Source of the DNA: Lachnospiraceae bacterium GAM79
GTDB taxonomy: Bacteria; Bacillota; Clostridia; Lachnospirales; Lachnospiraceae
Direction: 5' to 3'
Length of the DNA: 64,000 nucleotides
Assembly (NCBI GenBank): GCA_020735665.1
Contig: CP085928.1
Location: 2,836,501-2,900,500, forward strand
Positions 32,325 to 42,500 of this stretch are shown in pieces. The notes beneath the pieces are model-generated. The model was given only the letters and a program-made list of their open reading frames with translations. It searched no databases and had not been told where the DNA came from. Positions within the stretch are counted from its first letter, which is position 1; each line of letters starts with the position of its first letter. Position numbers and translations under genes: made by a program.

Positions 32325-32935
32325 TTATCCTTCAATCTCAATTTTCAGTCCGGACTTAAGTTCCACAGTGAAGTGGTCATCCCAGACGATGATTCACTCA
32401 AGCCAGCATTTTACCATAGTGTCGTCGAAGAACTCAAGGCGTGTAGGTTGTTGCTTAATGCTCCCGGGAACTCCTAACGCTTCTTATCAATGCTATCAGC
32501 GGTATTTTGCTGAGTCATTTAGCTGACTCTTGCGATGTTCTGTTGTAACTGTGCTGGATGCATGGACTTATTTTCGAGAAGTTTATTGATTGAGACCGAG
32601 TTCTTCTGGTACTTATGGATAAATGCCCTTTGGAATAATGGCTTAATGATTGTCTTTTACGTAATATTGTAGGACAAGATCGTTATTCTTAACTCGGGTA
32701 TTGTTAAGAATGTTGGTGTTGTAGGTTTTCTGGAGCAAAGCATCGCCGATGTATTTTTCGTTTCAAAGAATTTTGTTGATGGTGTTTGTATGCCGTCTTT
32801 TTCCTCTTGTACTGGGGAGAATGCTATCACGTTCTAGCTCATGGACAATCTTATTTATACTACGCACTTTGTGGTCACGTGTGAGCTTCCGGTTAGGTCA
32901 GACAGTTTAAAGACATGTATGGGACAGATGTTTTA
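32325..32935 (-). pseudogene. decayed large serine recombinase
   Basis: Minus-strand reading shows the DNA-binding half of a large serine recombinase. It reads STRGKRRHTNTINKIL, stop, NEKYIGDALLQKTYNTN, then VKNNDLVLQYYVKDNH, stop, AIIPKGIYP, and near the end FTVELKSGLKIEIEG before TAA at 32325. At least four stops or frame breaks fall inside, so it is dead. The N-terminal catalytic part is missing or not recognisable. Limits are approximate. It marks an old integration event beside the defence genes. Confidence 0.75.
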
Positions 32936-33155
32936 TCTTCCGGAAAAAAAGAATTTATTTGCGTTCGTAAATAATTTATAAACGATAGCTTGCAGAAGAT
33001 TGAAAAACGTGAAAAATATGTGTTATACTTTAAAAAATATTTTGAGACCTGCTGTTAAGTATGAATCCATAATAGTAAAATTGGATTCTTGAGTTTTGAT
33101 CGTGGCTGATCATGGATTATGCCAAGCTAGAGGGAAACCTCACAAAGGAGACAAA

Positions 33156-33380
33156 ATGAAACTATCGTATAAAAAATTATGGGTGAAACTTGTAGAATTA
33201 GATATGAAGAAAACAGAGTTTGCTAAGAAGGCGGGAATTAGTTCTGCATCTGTAGCAAAGCTTGGTAAGGGGGCAAATATCACTACAGATGTGCTTGTAA
33301 AGATATGCGAGTATCTCAAGTGTGATATTGCTGATATTGCGGAAATAGTCCCAAATGAATCATCAGAGGAGGAGAGCTAA
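33156..33380 (+). CDS. XRE family HTH regulator of the restriction-modification operon
   Basis: A 74-residue single-domain Cro/CI-type regulator (KLVELDMKKTEFAKKAGISSASVAKLGKGANITTDVLVKICEYLKCDIADI). ATG 33156 follows AAAGGAG at a good distance. It ends one base before the hsdM start, so it is the first gene of the operon and probably controls it, as small C-protein-like regulators do for R-M systems. Confidence 0.85.
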   Translation: MKLSYKKLWVKLVELDMKKTEFAKKAGISSASVAKLGKGANITTDVLVKICEYLKCDIADIAEIVPNESSEEES

Positions 33381-33381
33381 A

Positions 33382-34884
33382 ATGGCGGATAAAAATACAG
33401 CCAATATTGGATTTGAAAAACAAATATGGGATGCGGCTTGTGTGCTTCGTGGAAACATGGATGCATCAGAATATAAGAATGTCGTTCTGGGATTGATTTT
33501 CCTAAAGTATATTTCAGACAGATTTGATGATAAGTACCAAGAACTTGTTGAAGAAGGCGACGGATTCGAGGAAGATATTGATGAATATACTTCTGAAGGT
33601 ATTTTCTTTGTACCTGCAGGTGCACGTTGGAGTGAGATAGCAGCAAAAGCACATACTCCGGAAATCGGTACGGTTATTGATAATGCTATGCGGGCTATTG
33701 AAAAAGAGAATAAACGATTGAAAGACATTCTCCCTAAGAATTTCGCACGTCCAGAATTGGACAAGCGAAGATTAGGAGATGTGGTAGATTTATTTACTAA
33801 TATCCAGATGATCGAACATGGTAGTGAAAAGGATATTTTGGGTCGTACCTACGAGTATTGCCTTTCTATGTTTGCTGAACAAGAAGGCAAGCGTGGCGGT
33901 GAATTTTTCACACCGTCATGTGTAGTGCGTACTTTGGTGGAAGTATTGAAACCTTTTAAGGGTAGAGTATATGATCCTTGTTGTGGATCAGGTGGTATGT
34001 TTGTTCAATCTGCAAAATTTATAGAGAATCACAGTGGGAACATCAGCAATATTTCTATCTATGGTCAGGATTCAAATCCGACTACATGGAAGATGGCACA
34101 GATGAATCTGGCTATTCGTGGAATTGAACCAGATCTTGGAACCTATGCTGCAGATACATTCCTAGATGATCGCCATCCAACATTGCGGGCAGACTATATT
34201 ATGGCCAATCCTCCTTTTAACCTTTCCGATTGGGGATTGGATAAACTAAAAGAAGATCAGCGTTGGAAATATGGAATACCACCAGCAGGAAATGCCAACT
34301 TTGCATGGCTGCAGCATATGATTTATCACCTTGCACCGGCAGGAAGAATTGGTATGGTACTTGCTAATGGATCTCTTTCTTCTCAGTCAGGCGGAGAGGG
34401 GGAAATTCGTAAGAATATCATCAATGCTGATTTGGTTGAGTGCATTGTCGCAATGCCTACTCAGCTTTTCTATACAACACAGATTCCGGTTTCACTTTGG
34501 TTTATTAATAAGCAGAAGAAGCAACCAGGAAGGACATTATTTATTGACGCTCGCAAGATGGGCAAGATGGTAAGTCGCAAACTTCGTGAGTTGACGGACG
34601 ATGATATCAAGAAGATTTCAGATACCTATGAGGCTTTTGTCGATGGAACTCTTGAAAATGTAAAAGGATATTGTGCTGTTACAGATACGGCTGAAATTGA
34701 AAAGCAAGATTATATTCTTACTCCGGGCAGATATGTTGGTATCGAAGAACAAGAAGCTGACGATGAGCCGTTTGAGGAAAAGATGGATAGGTTAACATCT
34801 GAACTGGCGGAAATGTTTGCAAAGTCGCATGAGCTGGAGGACGAAATCAGGAAGAAGCTGGGGGCGATTGGGTATGAAGTATAA
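33382..34884 (+). CDS. hsdM: type I restriction-modification methyltransferase subunit
   Basis: Methylates adenine in the target of the HsdS partner. The helical N-domain is at 1-160, then the methyltransferase: [28 protein letters not shown]-type block near 150-175, [14 protein letters not shown] near 200 (motif I) and [12 protein letters not shown] near 274 (catalytic NPPF). 500 residues, normal. ATG 33382 follows GGAGGAG. It overlaps the next gene by 11 bp. Confidence 0.95.
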   Translation: [500 protein letters not shown]

Positions 34885-35377
34885 TCTTGCAGATATATGC
34901 GAATATGCCAAGGGAAAAGTTGATGTCGCCATCTTGGATGCTGATACTTATATATCTACGGAGAATATGATGCCCAATAAGAGGGGCATCACAAGTGCGA
35001 CTTCCTTGCCGACTGTAGCGCAAACACAGGCATTCCTTGCCGGTGATATTTTAGTGTCGAATATCAGGCCATACTTTAAGAAGATATGGTTTGCTGAGTT
35101 CAATGGCGGGTGTTCTAATGATGTTCTTGTGTTTAGAGCAAAGAATGGCGTGAGCAAGCGCTTCCTGTACTATGTGCTTGCAAACGATACATTTTTTGAC
35201 TATTCGATGTCGACTTCAAAAGGCACAAAGATGCCTCGTGGTGATAAAGCAGCCATTATGAAATATGACGTTCCTGATTTTACATATGAGAAACAGGAGA
35301 AAATTGCAGGAATACTGGATGCACTCGACAAAAAAATACAGCTTAACACAGAGATAAACAATAATTTAGTGGCTTAA
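34874..35377 (+). CDS. hsdS: HsdS half: one target-recognition domain, C-terminal half absent in this DNA orientation
   Basis: A 167-residue N-terminal half of HsdS with one TRD and a central helix (EKQEKIAGILDALDKKIQLNTEINNN). It ends at LVA-stop inside inverted site 1. A normal HsdS has about 390 residues and two TRDs. Inversion at site 1/site 2 would join it in frame to the 35374-36069 cassette and complete it. As it stands it can bind HsdM poorly or only as a half-subunit. It overlaps hsdM, so it is translated with it. Confidence 0.88.
   Translation: MKYNLADICEYAKGKVDVAILDADTYISTENMMPNKRGITSATSLPTVAQTQAFLAGDILVSNIRPYFKKIWFAEFNGGCSNDVLVFRAKNGVSKRFLYYVLANDTFFDYSMSTSKGTKMPRGDKAAIMKYDVPDFTYEKQEKIAGILDALDKKIQLNTEINNNLVA
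35354..35376 (+). repeat. inversion site 1 (23-bp repeat, plus orientation)
   Basis: Begins with the 16-bp core ATAAACAATAATTTAG and continues TGGCTTA. The 23 bp are an exact inverted copy of site 4 at 38324-38346. Sites 2 and 3 share the core only. Confidence 0.9.
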
Positions 35378-36069
35378 AGGTCAATGTCGGACACATCAAG
35401 TTCCCCGGACATAAGTTTTGGCAACAATGCATCACGAAGCTCTGATAGGTTAATATTTTCTTTTTGATTTGAAAGTATTGTATCAAACAAGGGCCTGCAT
35501 AGGGAATCAAAGTCCTGTAACACAAGTTCGGATGGGATCATTACCTGTATCTTGCCAAACTGTGTTTTATTTAAGTTGACTATTGTGCTACCACTTTGCC
35601 CAAGTTTGTTGATAGTATCGGCTAATGTTTGCATTAATAGGTAGATATAATATACAGAGATACCTTCTTTGGGAATTATTGAGTTAATCTGTTGATTAGA
35701 TTGACTCTCTTCGGATACCAAAGTTACCAGACCGGCTGTCCCTATACAACTTACGCATACAGTATTAGGTGGAAGTGTTTTCTTCGGTTGAGAAGCAACA
35801 CCTGCATCTGAAAGATAACGCTCGGTAGAAACAATATAAACGCAGCCATGCATATCAGGAATTGTTATGAATGGAGTATTACCACCATAATATTCACTTT
35901 TCTTGGTAGAGGGTGTTTTTCCACATATGATTTCAGTTCCGAGATCATCAATTGTACCATCTGACCAGTCATCTGGCTTCGTTCCGTCAAAAGGTTCATA
36001 ATTAACAAACCAAGAACGGTATATAGCCTGAGCTTGTTGCTCTAAATTATTGTTTATAACATATCCCAT
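35374..36069 (-). CDS. hsdS: HsdS C-terminal cassette in reverse orientation (silent)
   Basis: On the minus strand, 231 residues. It opens at an ATG (MGYV) and enters INNNLEQQAQAIYRSWFVNYEPFDG, the conserved middle of HsdS, then a TRD, then the second conserved helix and the end LPKLMSGELDVSDIDL. It is the missing second half for the upstream half-gene or an alternative end for the downstream gene. No promoter or binding site of its own is evident, so it is probably unexpressed in this orientation. Confidence 0.88.
   Translation of the reverse strand: MGYVINNNLEQQAQAIYRSWFVNYEPFDGTKPDDWSDGTIDDLGTEIICGKTPSTKKSEYYGGNTPFITIPDMHGCVYIVSTERYLSDAGVASQPKKTLPPNTVCVSCIGTAGLVTLVSEESQSNQQINSIIPKEGISVYYIYLLMQTLADTINKLGQSGSTIVNLNKTQFGKIQVMIPSELVLQDFDSLCRPLFDTILSNQKENINLSELRDALLPKLMSGELDVSDIDL
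36042..36057 (-). repeat. inversion site 2 (core, minus orientation)
   Basis: Minus-strand ATAAACAATAATTTAG followed by AGAGCAACAAGCTCAGGC. The extension beyond the core is shared with site 3 (one mismatch), so sites 2 and 3 are the inner, coding-side pair. Confidence 0.85.
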
Positions 36070-36152
36070 AACTTCTGTGGGTGGCGGGAGTTAATATCAG
36101 GGGACTTCCGCCCCATAGTCGTTCTCTAAAATATTTCAAAGGAGAATTGACT

Positions 36153-37136
36153 GTGAAACAGAATTTAATCAAAGATGTTATTCAGGGAATGTTGCCTTAC
36201 CTGAACAACGCGCAAAATGAAAAATTGCAAGAGGTGTTGCGATATACTCTTGCAAAGTATGAGGTAACGGAAAATCAAAACAAAGAGAAATACTCGGAGC
36301 AGAACTATGTAGAGTTATTTCTATCGGCAAAGAGAATAGAGGGCTGTTCCGAGAAATCTCTTAAATACTATAAGGCAACTATTGAAGCCATGCTTGATGA
36401 ACTTCAAAAAGATGTTAAACACATAGTAACAGACGATATACGCGGATACCTGACAGAATATCAAGAAAAGAAGAAGTCAAGTAAGGTTACGATAGACAAT
36501 ATTCGTCGTATTCTGTCCAGCTTTTTCTCTTGGTTAGAGGATGAAGATTACATACTGAAAAGCCCGGTTAGGCGCATACACAGAGTAAAAACTGGTACTA
36601 ATATTAAGGAAACATACTCTGATGAAGCTTTGGAGCTTATGAGGGATAACTGCACAGAGCTTCGAGACTTGGCGATTATTGATATGCTTGCTTCAACGGG
36701 TATGCGTGTTGGCGAAATGGTGCTGCTCAACAGAGATGATATTGACTTTAATGAAAGAGAATGTGTTGTTTTTGGTAAAGGCAGTAAAGAGCGAGTGGTT
36801 TATTTTGATGCTCGCACAAAGATACATTTACAGAATTACTTGGAGAGCAGAAGGGACAATAATCCGGCACTGTTTGTTTCACTGAAATCACCGCACAAAA
36901 GATTGAAAATAGGCGGCGTTGAAGTCCGTCTGAGAGAATTTGGAAAGCAATTAGGACTTAACAAGGTACACCCGCACAAATTCAGGCGTACACTTGCAAC
37001 TATGGCAATAGATAAAGGAATGCCCATTGAGCAGCTTCAACAGCTCTTGGGGCATAGAAAGATAGATACAACCTTGCAATATGCAATGGTCAAGCAGAGC
37101 AATGTTAAGATTGCTCATCGTAAATATATTGGATAG
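36153..37136 (+). CDS. tyrosine recombinase (invertase of the hsdS locus)
   Basis: A 327-residue integrase. The SAM-like DNA-binding domain is at 45-130 (NYVELFLSAKRIEGCSEKSLKYYKATIEAML). The catalytic residues are Arg in ASTGMRVGEMVLLNRDDID near 190, a Lys near VFGKGSKERVV, and HPHKFRRTLATMAIDKGMPIEQLQQLLGHRKIDTTLQYA near 280-315 (His, Arg, His, Tyr). Start GTG 36153 follows AAAGGAGAA. It lies between the two cassettes and is the expected recombinase for sites 1-4; S. pneumoniae-type hsdS loci have a homologous enzyme. Confidence 0.9.
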   Translation: MKQNLIKDVIQGMLPYLNNAQNEKLQEVLRYTLAKYEVTENQNKEKYSEQNYVELFLSAKRIEGCSEKSLKYYKATIEAMLDELQKDVKHIVTDDIRGYLTEYQEKKKSSKVTIDNIRRILSSFFSWLEDEDYILKSPVRRIHRVKTGTNIKETYSDEALELMRDNCTELRDLAIIDMLASTGMRVGEMVLLNRDDIDFNERECVVFGKGSKERVVYFDARTKIHLQNYLESRRDNNPALFVSLKSPHKRLKIGGVEVRLREFGKQLGLNKVHPHKFRRTLATMAIDKGMPIEQLQQLLGHRKIDTTLQYAMVKQSNVKIAHRKYIG

Positions 37137-37150
37137 AGAGGAAAACGAAT

Positions 37151-38326
37151 ATGGCTGAATGGAACAATACATATCTTTCTGACGTTTTAGTAGATAAAGG
37201 CTATATAAGAGGACCATTTGGATCAGCACTTAAAAGAGGTGATATGAAAGATAATGGTATACCAGTATATGAACAACAACATGCTATCTATAATAGTAGA
37301 CATTTTAGATATTATATTGATGAGCAAAAGTTCAATGAGATGAAGCGATTTCAGGTAAATACTGATGACTTAATAATAAGTTGTTCAGGGACAGTAGGAA
37401 AAGTTTCTATTATCAGAAGTGATGATCCCAAGGGGATTATTAGCCAAGCACTTTTGCTGTTAAGAGTAGATCAAAATAAGATATTGCCGTTGTATTTGAA
37501 ATATTTCTTTACATCAAGAGATGGATATAATGCTATTGTTTCACGTTCAAGTGGTTCTGTACAAGTAAATATTGCCAAAAGAAATGTTATCGAACAGATA
37601 CCGCTTATGCTACCAAAGATAGAAACTCAAAGGAAAATAGTTGAGATACTAAATTCTATCGATAAAAAAATTGAAGAAAATGAAGAAATAAACAATAATT
37701 TAGAGCAGCAAGCTCAGGCAATCTATCAGCAAATGTTCATAGATAATGCTCGTTCTGATTGGGCAGAAGGCACTTTAAGTGATATTGCTGATATTACAAT
37801 TGGTCAGTCGCCAAGTGGCAGTAGCTATAACGAGGACGGAACTGGCACAATTTTCTTTCAAGGTCGTGCGGAATTTGGATTTAGATTTCCGTCAGTTCGT
37901 CTATACACCACTGAACCTAAACGAATGGCACGGTCAAATGATACTTTGATGAGCGTTCGAGCGCCGGTAGGCGACCTAAATGTCGCTCATACGGATTGCT
38001 GCATTGGTCGTGGACTTGCTGCCATTCATTCTAAATCCAACCATCAATCCTTTGTTCTTTACACGATGTTTTCGCTAAAAAAGCAGTTAGATGTTTTCAA
38101 TGGCGAGGGAACGGTTTTTGGTTCTATCAATCGTAATTCGTTGAATGATATGCCAATTCTTATACCATCTGATGATATTTTGGACGAATTTGAAAGGATT
38201 GTAGCACCGATGGATTTAACCATTCGCAATAATTACGATGAAATTTGCCGCTTGCAGGATATTCGTGATACCTTGCTTCCTCGTTTAATGTCCGGTGAAC
38301 TTGATGTCTCTGATATAGACATCTAA
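37151..38326 (+). CDS. hsdS: type I restriction specificity subunit, complete
   Basis: A 391-residue HsdS with two TRDs. TRD1 covers about 1-150 (YLSDVLVDKGYIRGPFGSALKRGD). The first conserved helix is 155-195 (KIVEILNSIDKKIEENEEINNNLEQQAQAIY). TRD2 covers about 200-355. The second helix is ICRLQDIRDTLLPRLMSGELDVSDIDI. It contains site 3 at the middle helix and ends at site 4, so it is the full copy in this orientation. It is probably the subunit now used with HsdM and HsdR. Confidence 0.92.
   Translation: MAEWNNTYLSDVLVDKGYIRGPFGSALKRGDMKDNGIPVYEQQHAIYNSRHFRYYIDEQKFNEMKRFQVNTDDLIISCSGTVGKVSIIRSDDPKGIISQALLLLRVDQNKILPLYLKYFFTSRDGYNAIVSRSSGSVQVNIAKRNVIEQIPLMLPKIETQRKIVEILNSIDKKIEENEEINNNLEQQAQAIYQQMFIDNARSDWAEGTLSDIADITIGQSPSGSSYNEDGTGTIFFQGRAEFGFRFPSVRLYTTEPKRMARSNDTLMSVRAPVGDLNVAHTDCCIGRGLAAIHSKSNHQSFVLYTMFSLKKQLDVFNGEGTVFGSINRNSLNDMPILIPSDDILDEFERIVAPMDLTIRNNYDEICRLQDIRDTLLPRLMSGELDVSDIDI
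37688..37703 (+). repeat. inversion site 3 (core, plus orientation)
   Basis: ATAAACAATAATTTAG in the central helix of the complete hsdS, in the same reading frame (ATA AAC AAT AAT TTA G) as sites 1 and 2. Confidence 0.88.
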
Positions 38327-38346
38327 GCCACTAAATTATTGTTTAT
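38324..38346 (-). repeat. inversion site 4 (23-bp repeat, minus orientation)
   Basis: Exact inverted copy of site 1, overlapping the hsdS stop codon. If the cassette inverts, the frame reads on as LVA then TAG, the same Leu-Val-Ala-stop seen at site 1. Confidence 0.9.
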
Positions 38347-38381
38347 AATTTTCAAATGAATGAAAAAGGGAGGAAAAATAT

Positions 38382-39512
38382 ATGAAAAAACAGCCTATTT
38401 TAGCAATTTGTTATGATTTTGACAAAACCTTATCTCCAGAAGATATGCAAGCACAAGGATATATACAGTCGATTGAGTATGAAGTGGCAGATTTCTGGAA
38501 GGAATCAAATAAGTTAGCATCAGACAATGATATGGATCAAAATCTTGCTTATATGTATATGATGCGTGACAAATCAAGAGGAAAAGTATTATTCACAAAG
38601 GAAACATTACGTCAAGATGGTGGTAAGGTACGATTGTTTCCAGGGGTTAGCACATGGTTTGACAGAATTAACGAATATGGTAAAAGTAAGGGGGTTATTG
38701 TAGAACATTACATTATTTCATCTGGATTAAAAGAAATGATTGAAGGTACAGAGGTAGCAAAAGAGTTTAAGAAAATATATGCAAGTTCATTCTATTATAA
38801 TGATGCAGGAGAAGCAGTATGGCCGGCACAGGTAGTTAATTATACCAATAAAACACAATTTTTGTTTAGAATAGAAAAGGGAGTGCTTGATGTAAATGAT
38901 CAAGAAGTTAATTCTTTCTTTGAACCTAATCAGTATAGAGTGCCATTTAGAAATATGATTTATATTGGGGATAGTGATACGGATATTCCGTGCATGAAGC
39001 TTGTAAATATAAATGGAGGACATTCCATAGGAGTGTATGATTCTGATTCAAAGGATAAATCAAAGGTTTTCAGGATGCTTGATGAGAACAGGATAAAATA
39101 TTTTGCTCCAGCTGATTATGAAGAAGATTCAACACTTGAACGATTGGTTAAAAAAATAATTGACAGAACTATCTCTAATGAAATTCTTGAAGAGATTCAT
39201 TTTGATTGTGTATCAGAGAAAATATCTGAAACGAAAGGTCAAAGTGAAGAAGAACGCAAGAAAGAAGAATTAATAGATAAACTTGAAGATAGTGAAAGCT
39301 TTGCTAATACGCATACGGTTATAGGACAACTTTCAAAGATTAAAGACTGGTCGGTAAAGCAAAAAAATAAGTTATATAAAATTGCATTAGAAAACACACA
39401 AGTCATGTATATTTTGAAAGATAAGGATGTTAAGAAATTTTATAGCATGATTTGTAAGGATGATAATAACGAAGATGCTGTGAAGATAAAAGAAATTATA
39501 TATGAAGAGTAA
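38382..39512 (+). CDS. HAD family hydrolase in the R-M operon
   Basis: Haloacid dehalogenase fold: motif I ICYDFDKTLSPEDM at residues 8-21 (the two Asp in DFDKT), a Ser/Gly ISSGLKEMIEGTE motif II near 112, a Lys near 165, and MIYIGDSDTDIPCMKL motif IV near 194. A helical C-terminal extension (about 265-376) lies beyond the catalytic part. Genes of this kind recur inside type I R-M operons, but their role there is not established. It starts 55 bp after hsdS, with AGGGAGGA as binding site. Confidence 0.8.
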   Translation: MKKQPILAICYDFDKTLSPEDMQAQGYIQSIEYEVADFWKESNKLASDNDMDQNLAYMYMMRDKSRGKVLFTKETLRQDGGKVRLFPGVSTWFDRINEYGKSKGVIVEHYIISSGLKEMIEGTEVAKEFKKIYASSFYYNDAGEAVWPAQVVNYTNKTQFLFRIEKGVLDVNDQEVNSFFEPNQYRVPFRNMIYIGDSDTDIPCMKLVNINGGHSIGVYDSDSKDKSKVFRMLDENRIKYFAPADYEEDSTLERLVKKIIDRTISNEILEEIHFDCVSEKISETKGQSEEERKKEELIDKLEDSESFANTHTVIGQLSKIKDWSVKQKNKLYKIALENTQVMYILKDKDVKKFYSMICKDDNNEDAVKIKEIIYEE

Positions 39513-39583
39513 TTAAGTTTACAAATGAGGAACAGAAAATATTTTTCTTATTGGAATATAACGAAAAATACAGGAGGTTGAAC

Positions 39584-42500
39584 ATGCCAAATTTATTTAC
39601 AGAGGATACATATGAACAGGCAATCATTGAATTGTTTGAAAACATGGGCTATGACCACCTCTACGCTCCGGATTTTGATAGAGATTATACCAGTCCGATT
39701 CTGGATTCTATTCTGAGAGATAGTTTGGTGCGTATCAACCGTGGTCTGCCTGTAGAAGCTATTGATGAGGCAATGTCTAAATTAAAGAATTTTGATACCG
39801 GAAGCCTGCTGCAGAAGAATATGATATTCATGGATTATCTGCAAAATGGCGTTACGGTTAAGTTTTTTGTGAAGGGCGAGGAGCAATCGTCGATTGTACG
39901 TTTGATTGATTACCAAAATGTAAATAGCAACTCTTTCTATGTGGTAAATCAGTTTACGTTTTTAGAAAATGGAAATAACCGTCGTCCGGATATTATTCTA
40001 TTTATTAACGGATTGCCTCTTGTTTTGATGGAATTGAAGAGCCCGGCTAAGGATGAAGTTGGAGCAGAAAATGCATTTCATCAGATTCGAAATTACATGC
40101 AGGATATTCCATCTATTTTCTATTATAATGCGATTTGTGTAATTAGTGATTTATCTACGAATAAGGCTGGAACTATCACCTCCGGATTAGATCGTTTTAT
40201 GGAATGGAAAACAAAAGACGGTAATTATGAAGATACTGCGTATGCGTCCTTTGAAACTTTCTATGAGGGTATGTTCCAAAAGGAACGTTTGCTTGATATT
40301 TTGAAGAATTTTATTCTTTTTTCAGGCGTAAGCAGTAATCGTTTTAAAGTATTAGCAGGATACCATCAGTATTTTGCAGTACGTAAAGCTATTGAGAAAG
40401 CAAAGGTAGCAACAAAGACCGATGGTAAGGGTGGTGTGTTCTGGCATACACAGGGCTCTGGTAAGTCATTGTCGATGGTATTCTATGCACATTTATTGCA
40501 AGATGCATTAGATAGCCCGACCATCGTAGTTATGACAGACCGTATTGATTTGGATGATCAGCTCTATGCACAGTTTTCACAATGTGCAGATTTCTTGCGT
40601 CAAACACCGGTACAGGCGGAGAGCAAGGAACATCTGAAGTCACTTCTTGATGGCAGAAGTGCAAATGGAATTATATTTACTACGATGTTTAAATTTGAGC
40701 GTGGAGAGAAAGCTTTATCGGAACGCAGAAATATTGTTGTTATGGCGGATGAAGCACATCGTGGACAATATGGTTTTGATGAGAAAATCGTTATGTCAGA
40801 GAATGAAAACGGTGAAAAGGAAGCACATACGGTAATTGGTAATGCCCGTGTTATTCATGACGCATTGCCGAATGCTACATTTATTGGCTTTACTGGTACA
40901 CCGATCTCAGCTAAGGACAGAAATACTCGTGAGGTTTTTGGTGACTATATCGATGTTTATGATATGACACAGGCCGTGGAAGATGGCGCTACTCGTCCGG
41001 TTTATTATGAAAGCCGTGTAGTTCATCTAAAGTTGGATGAGAATACGCTGGCGTTAATTGATTCCACTTATGATGTCTTGGAGCAACAATCCGATGCGCA
41101 AACGATCGAGAAGAGCAAAAAGATGCTTGGCCAGATGGAAAGCGTACTGGGAGCAGATTCTACGATTGAATCTCTTTGTGATGATATCGTTGAACATTAT
41201 GAAAAATACAGAGCAAATCTTCTGACAGGGAAAGCCATGATTGTGGCGTATTCTCGCCCGATTGCAATGAAAATTTACCGCCGCATCTTAAAAATTAGAC
41301 CTACATGGACAGATAAAGTTGGTGTGGTTATGACTGGTGGTAACAATGACCCGGAAGATTGGAAAGAGATTATCGGAACCAAAGCGCACAAAGAAGAACT
41401 CGCGAGGAAATTTAAAGATAATAATGATCCAATGAAAATAGCCATTGTTGTAGATATGTGGCTTACCGGATTTGACGTACCTTCTTTAGCTACCATGTAT
41501 GTGTACAAGCCAATGCATGGCTATAATTTGATGCAGGCAATAGCTCGTGTTAACCGTGTATTCAAGGACAAAGAAGGTGGCTTGATCGTAGACTATGTTG
41601 GAATTGCGTCAGCTCTAAAGGCGGCGATGAAAGAATATACGAAACGCGATCAGTCTAAATATGGTGACATGAATATTGCAAAGATGGCCTATCCGAAGTT
41701 TCAAGAAAAGCTGCAGGTATGCAAGGATTTACTGCATGGCTTTGATTTTAGCGGCTTTGTAGGTGGTTCTCCGCTTACAATGGCTAAGCTTATTACGGGT
41801 GGTGTAAACTTTATTCTCGATGCAAGTGTACCAGAAAGAAAAGATTTGTTCTTGAAGGAAGCTATGCTTTTGAAACAGTCTCATTCGCTTTGTTCAAGTA
41901 TGACAACAGAACAGGAAAGGCATGAAGCAGCTTATATGGAAGCTTTGCGATCTACGGTTATTAAGATCACTTACGGTGGTACCGGTGGAAAGAGCCTGTC
42001 GCTTACTGAGATTAACGATCAAATCAACGAACTTTTGAAAGCGGCAGTACAGAGCGAAGGTGTCATCAGCTTATTTGACAGCAGCAAAAGTGGTGGTGAA
42101 AATTTCAGCTTGTTTGATCCGGCAGTCCTGGATGAAATCTCTAGGATGAAGGAAAAAAATATAGCTGTCGAGATCTTGAAAAAACTCATGGCCGAGCAAG
42201 TGGCTCTTTACAAGAGAACAAATGTGGTACAGTCACAAAAATTCTCGGAAAAGATTGCACAACTGATGAACTCTTATTATAACGGACTAATCACCAATGA
42301 AGAAGTTATTAAAGAACTGCTGAAAACTGCAGAGGAAATTGCAAATCTCTATAAGAATGGTCAGAAACTGGGGCTTTCACAAGAAGAGCTTGCATTTTAT
42401 GATGCCCTTACAAAACCAGAGCATATTAAGGATTTTTATAAGAATGATGAGTTGATTGCTTTGACAAGAGAACTTACAGAAATGCTTCGTAAGAATCGCA

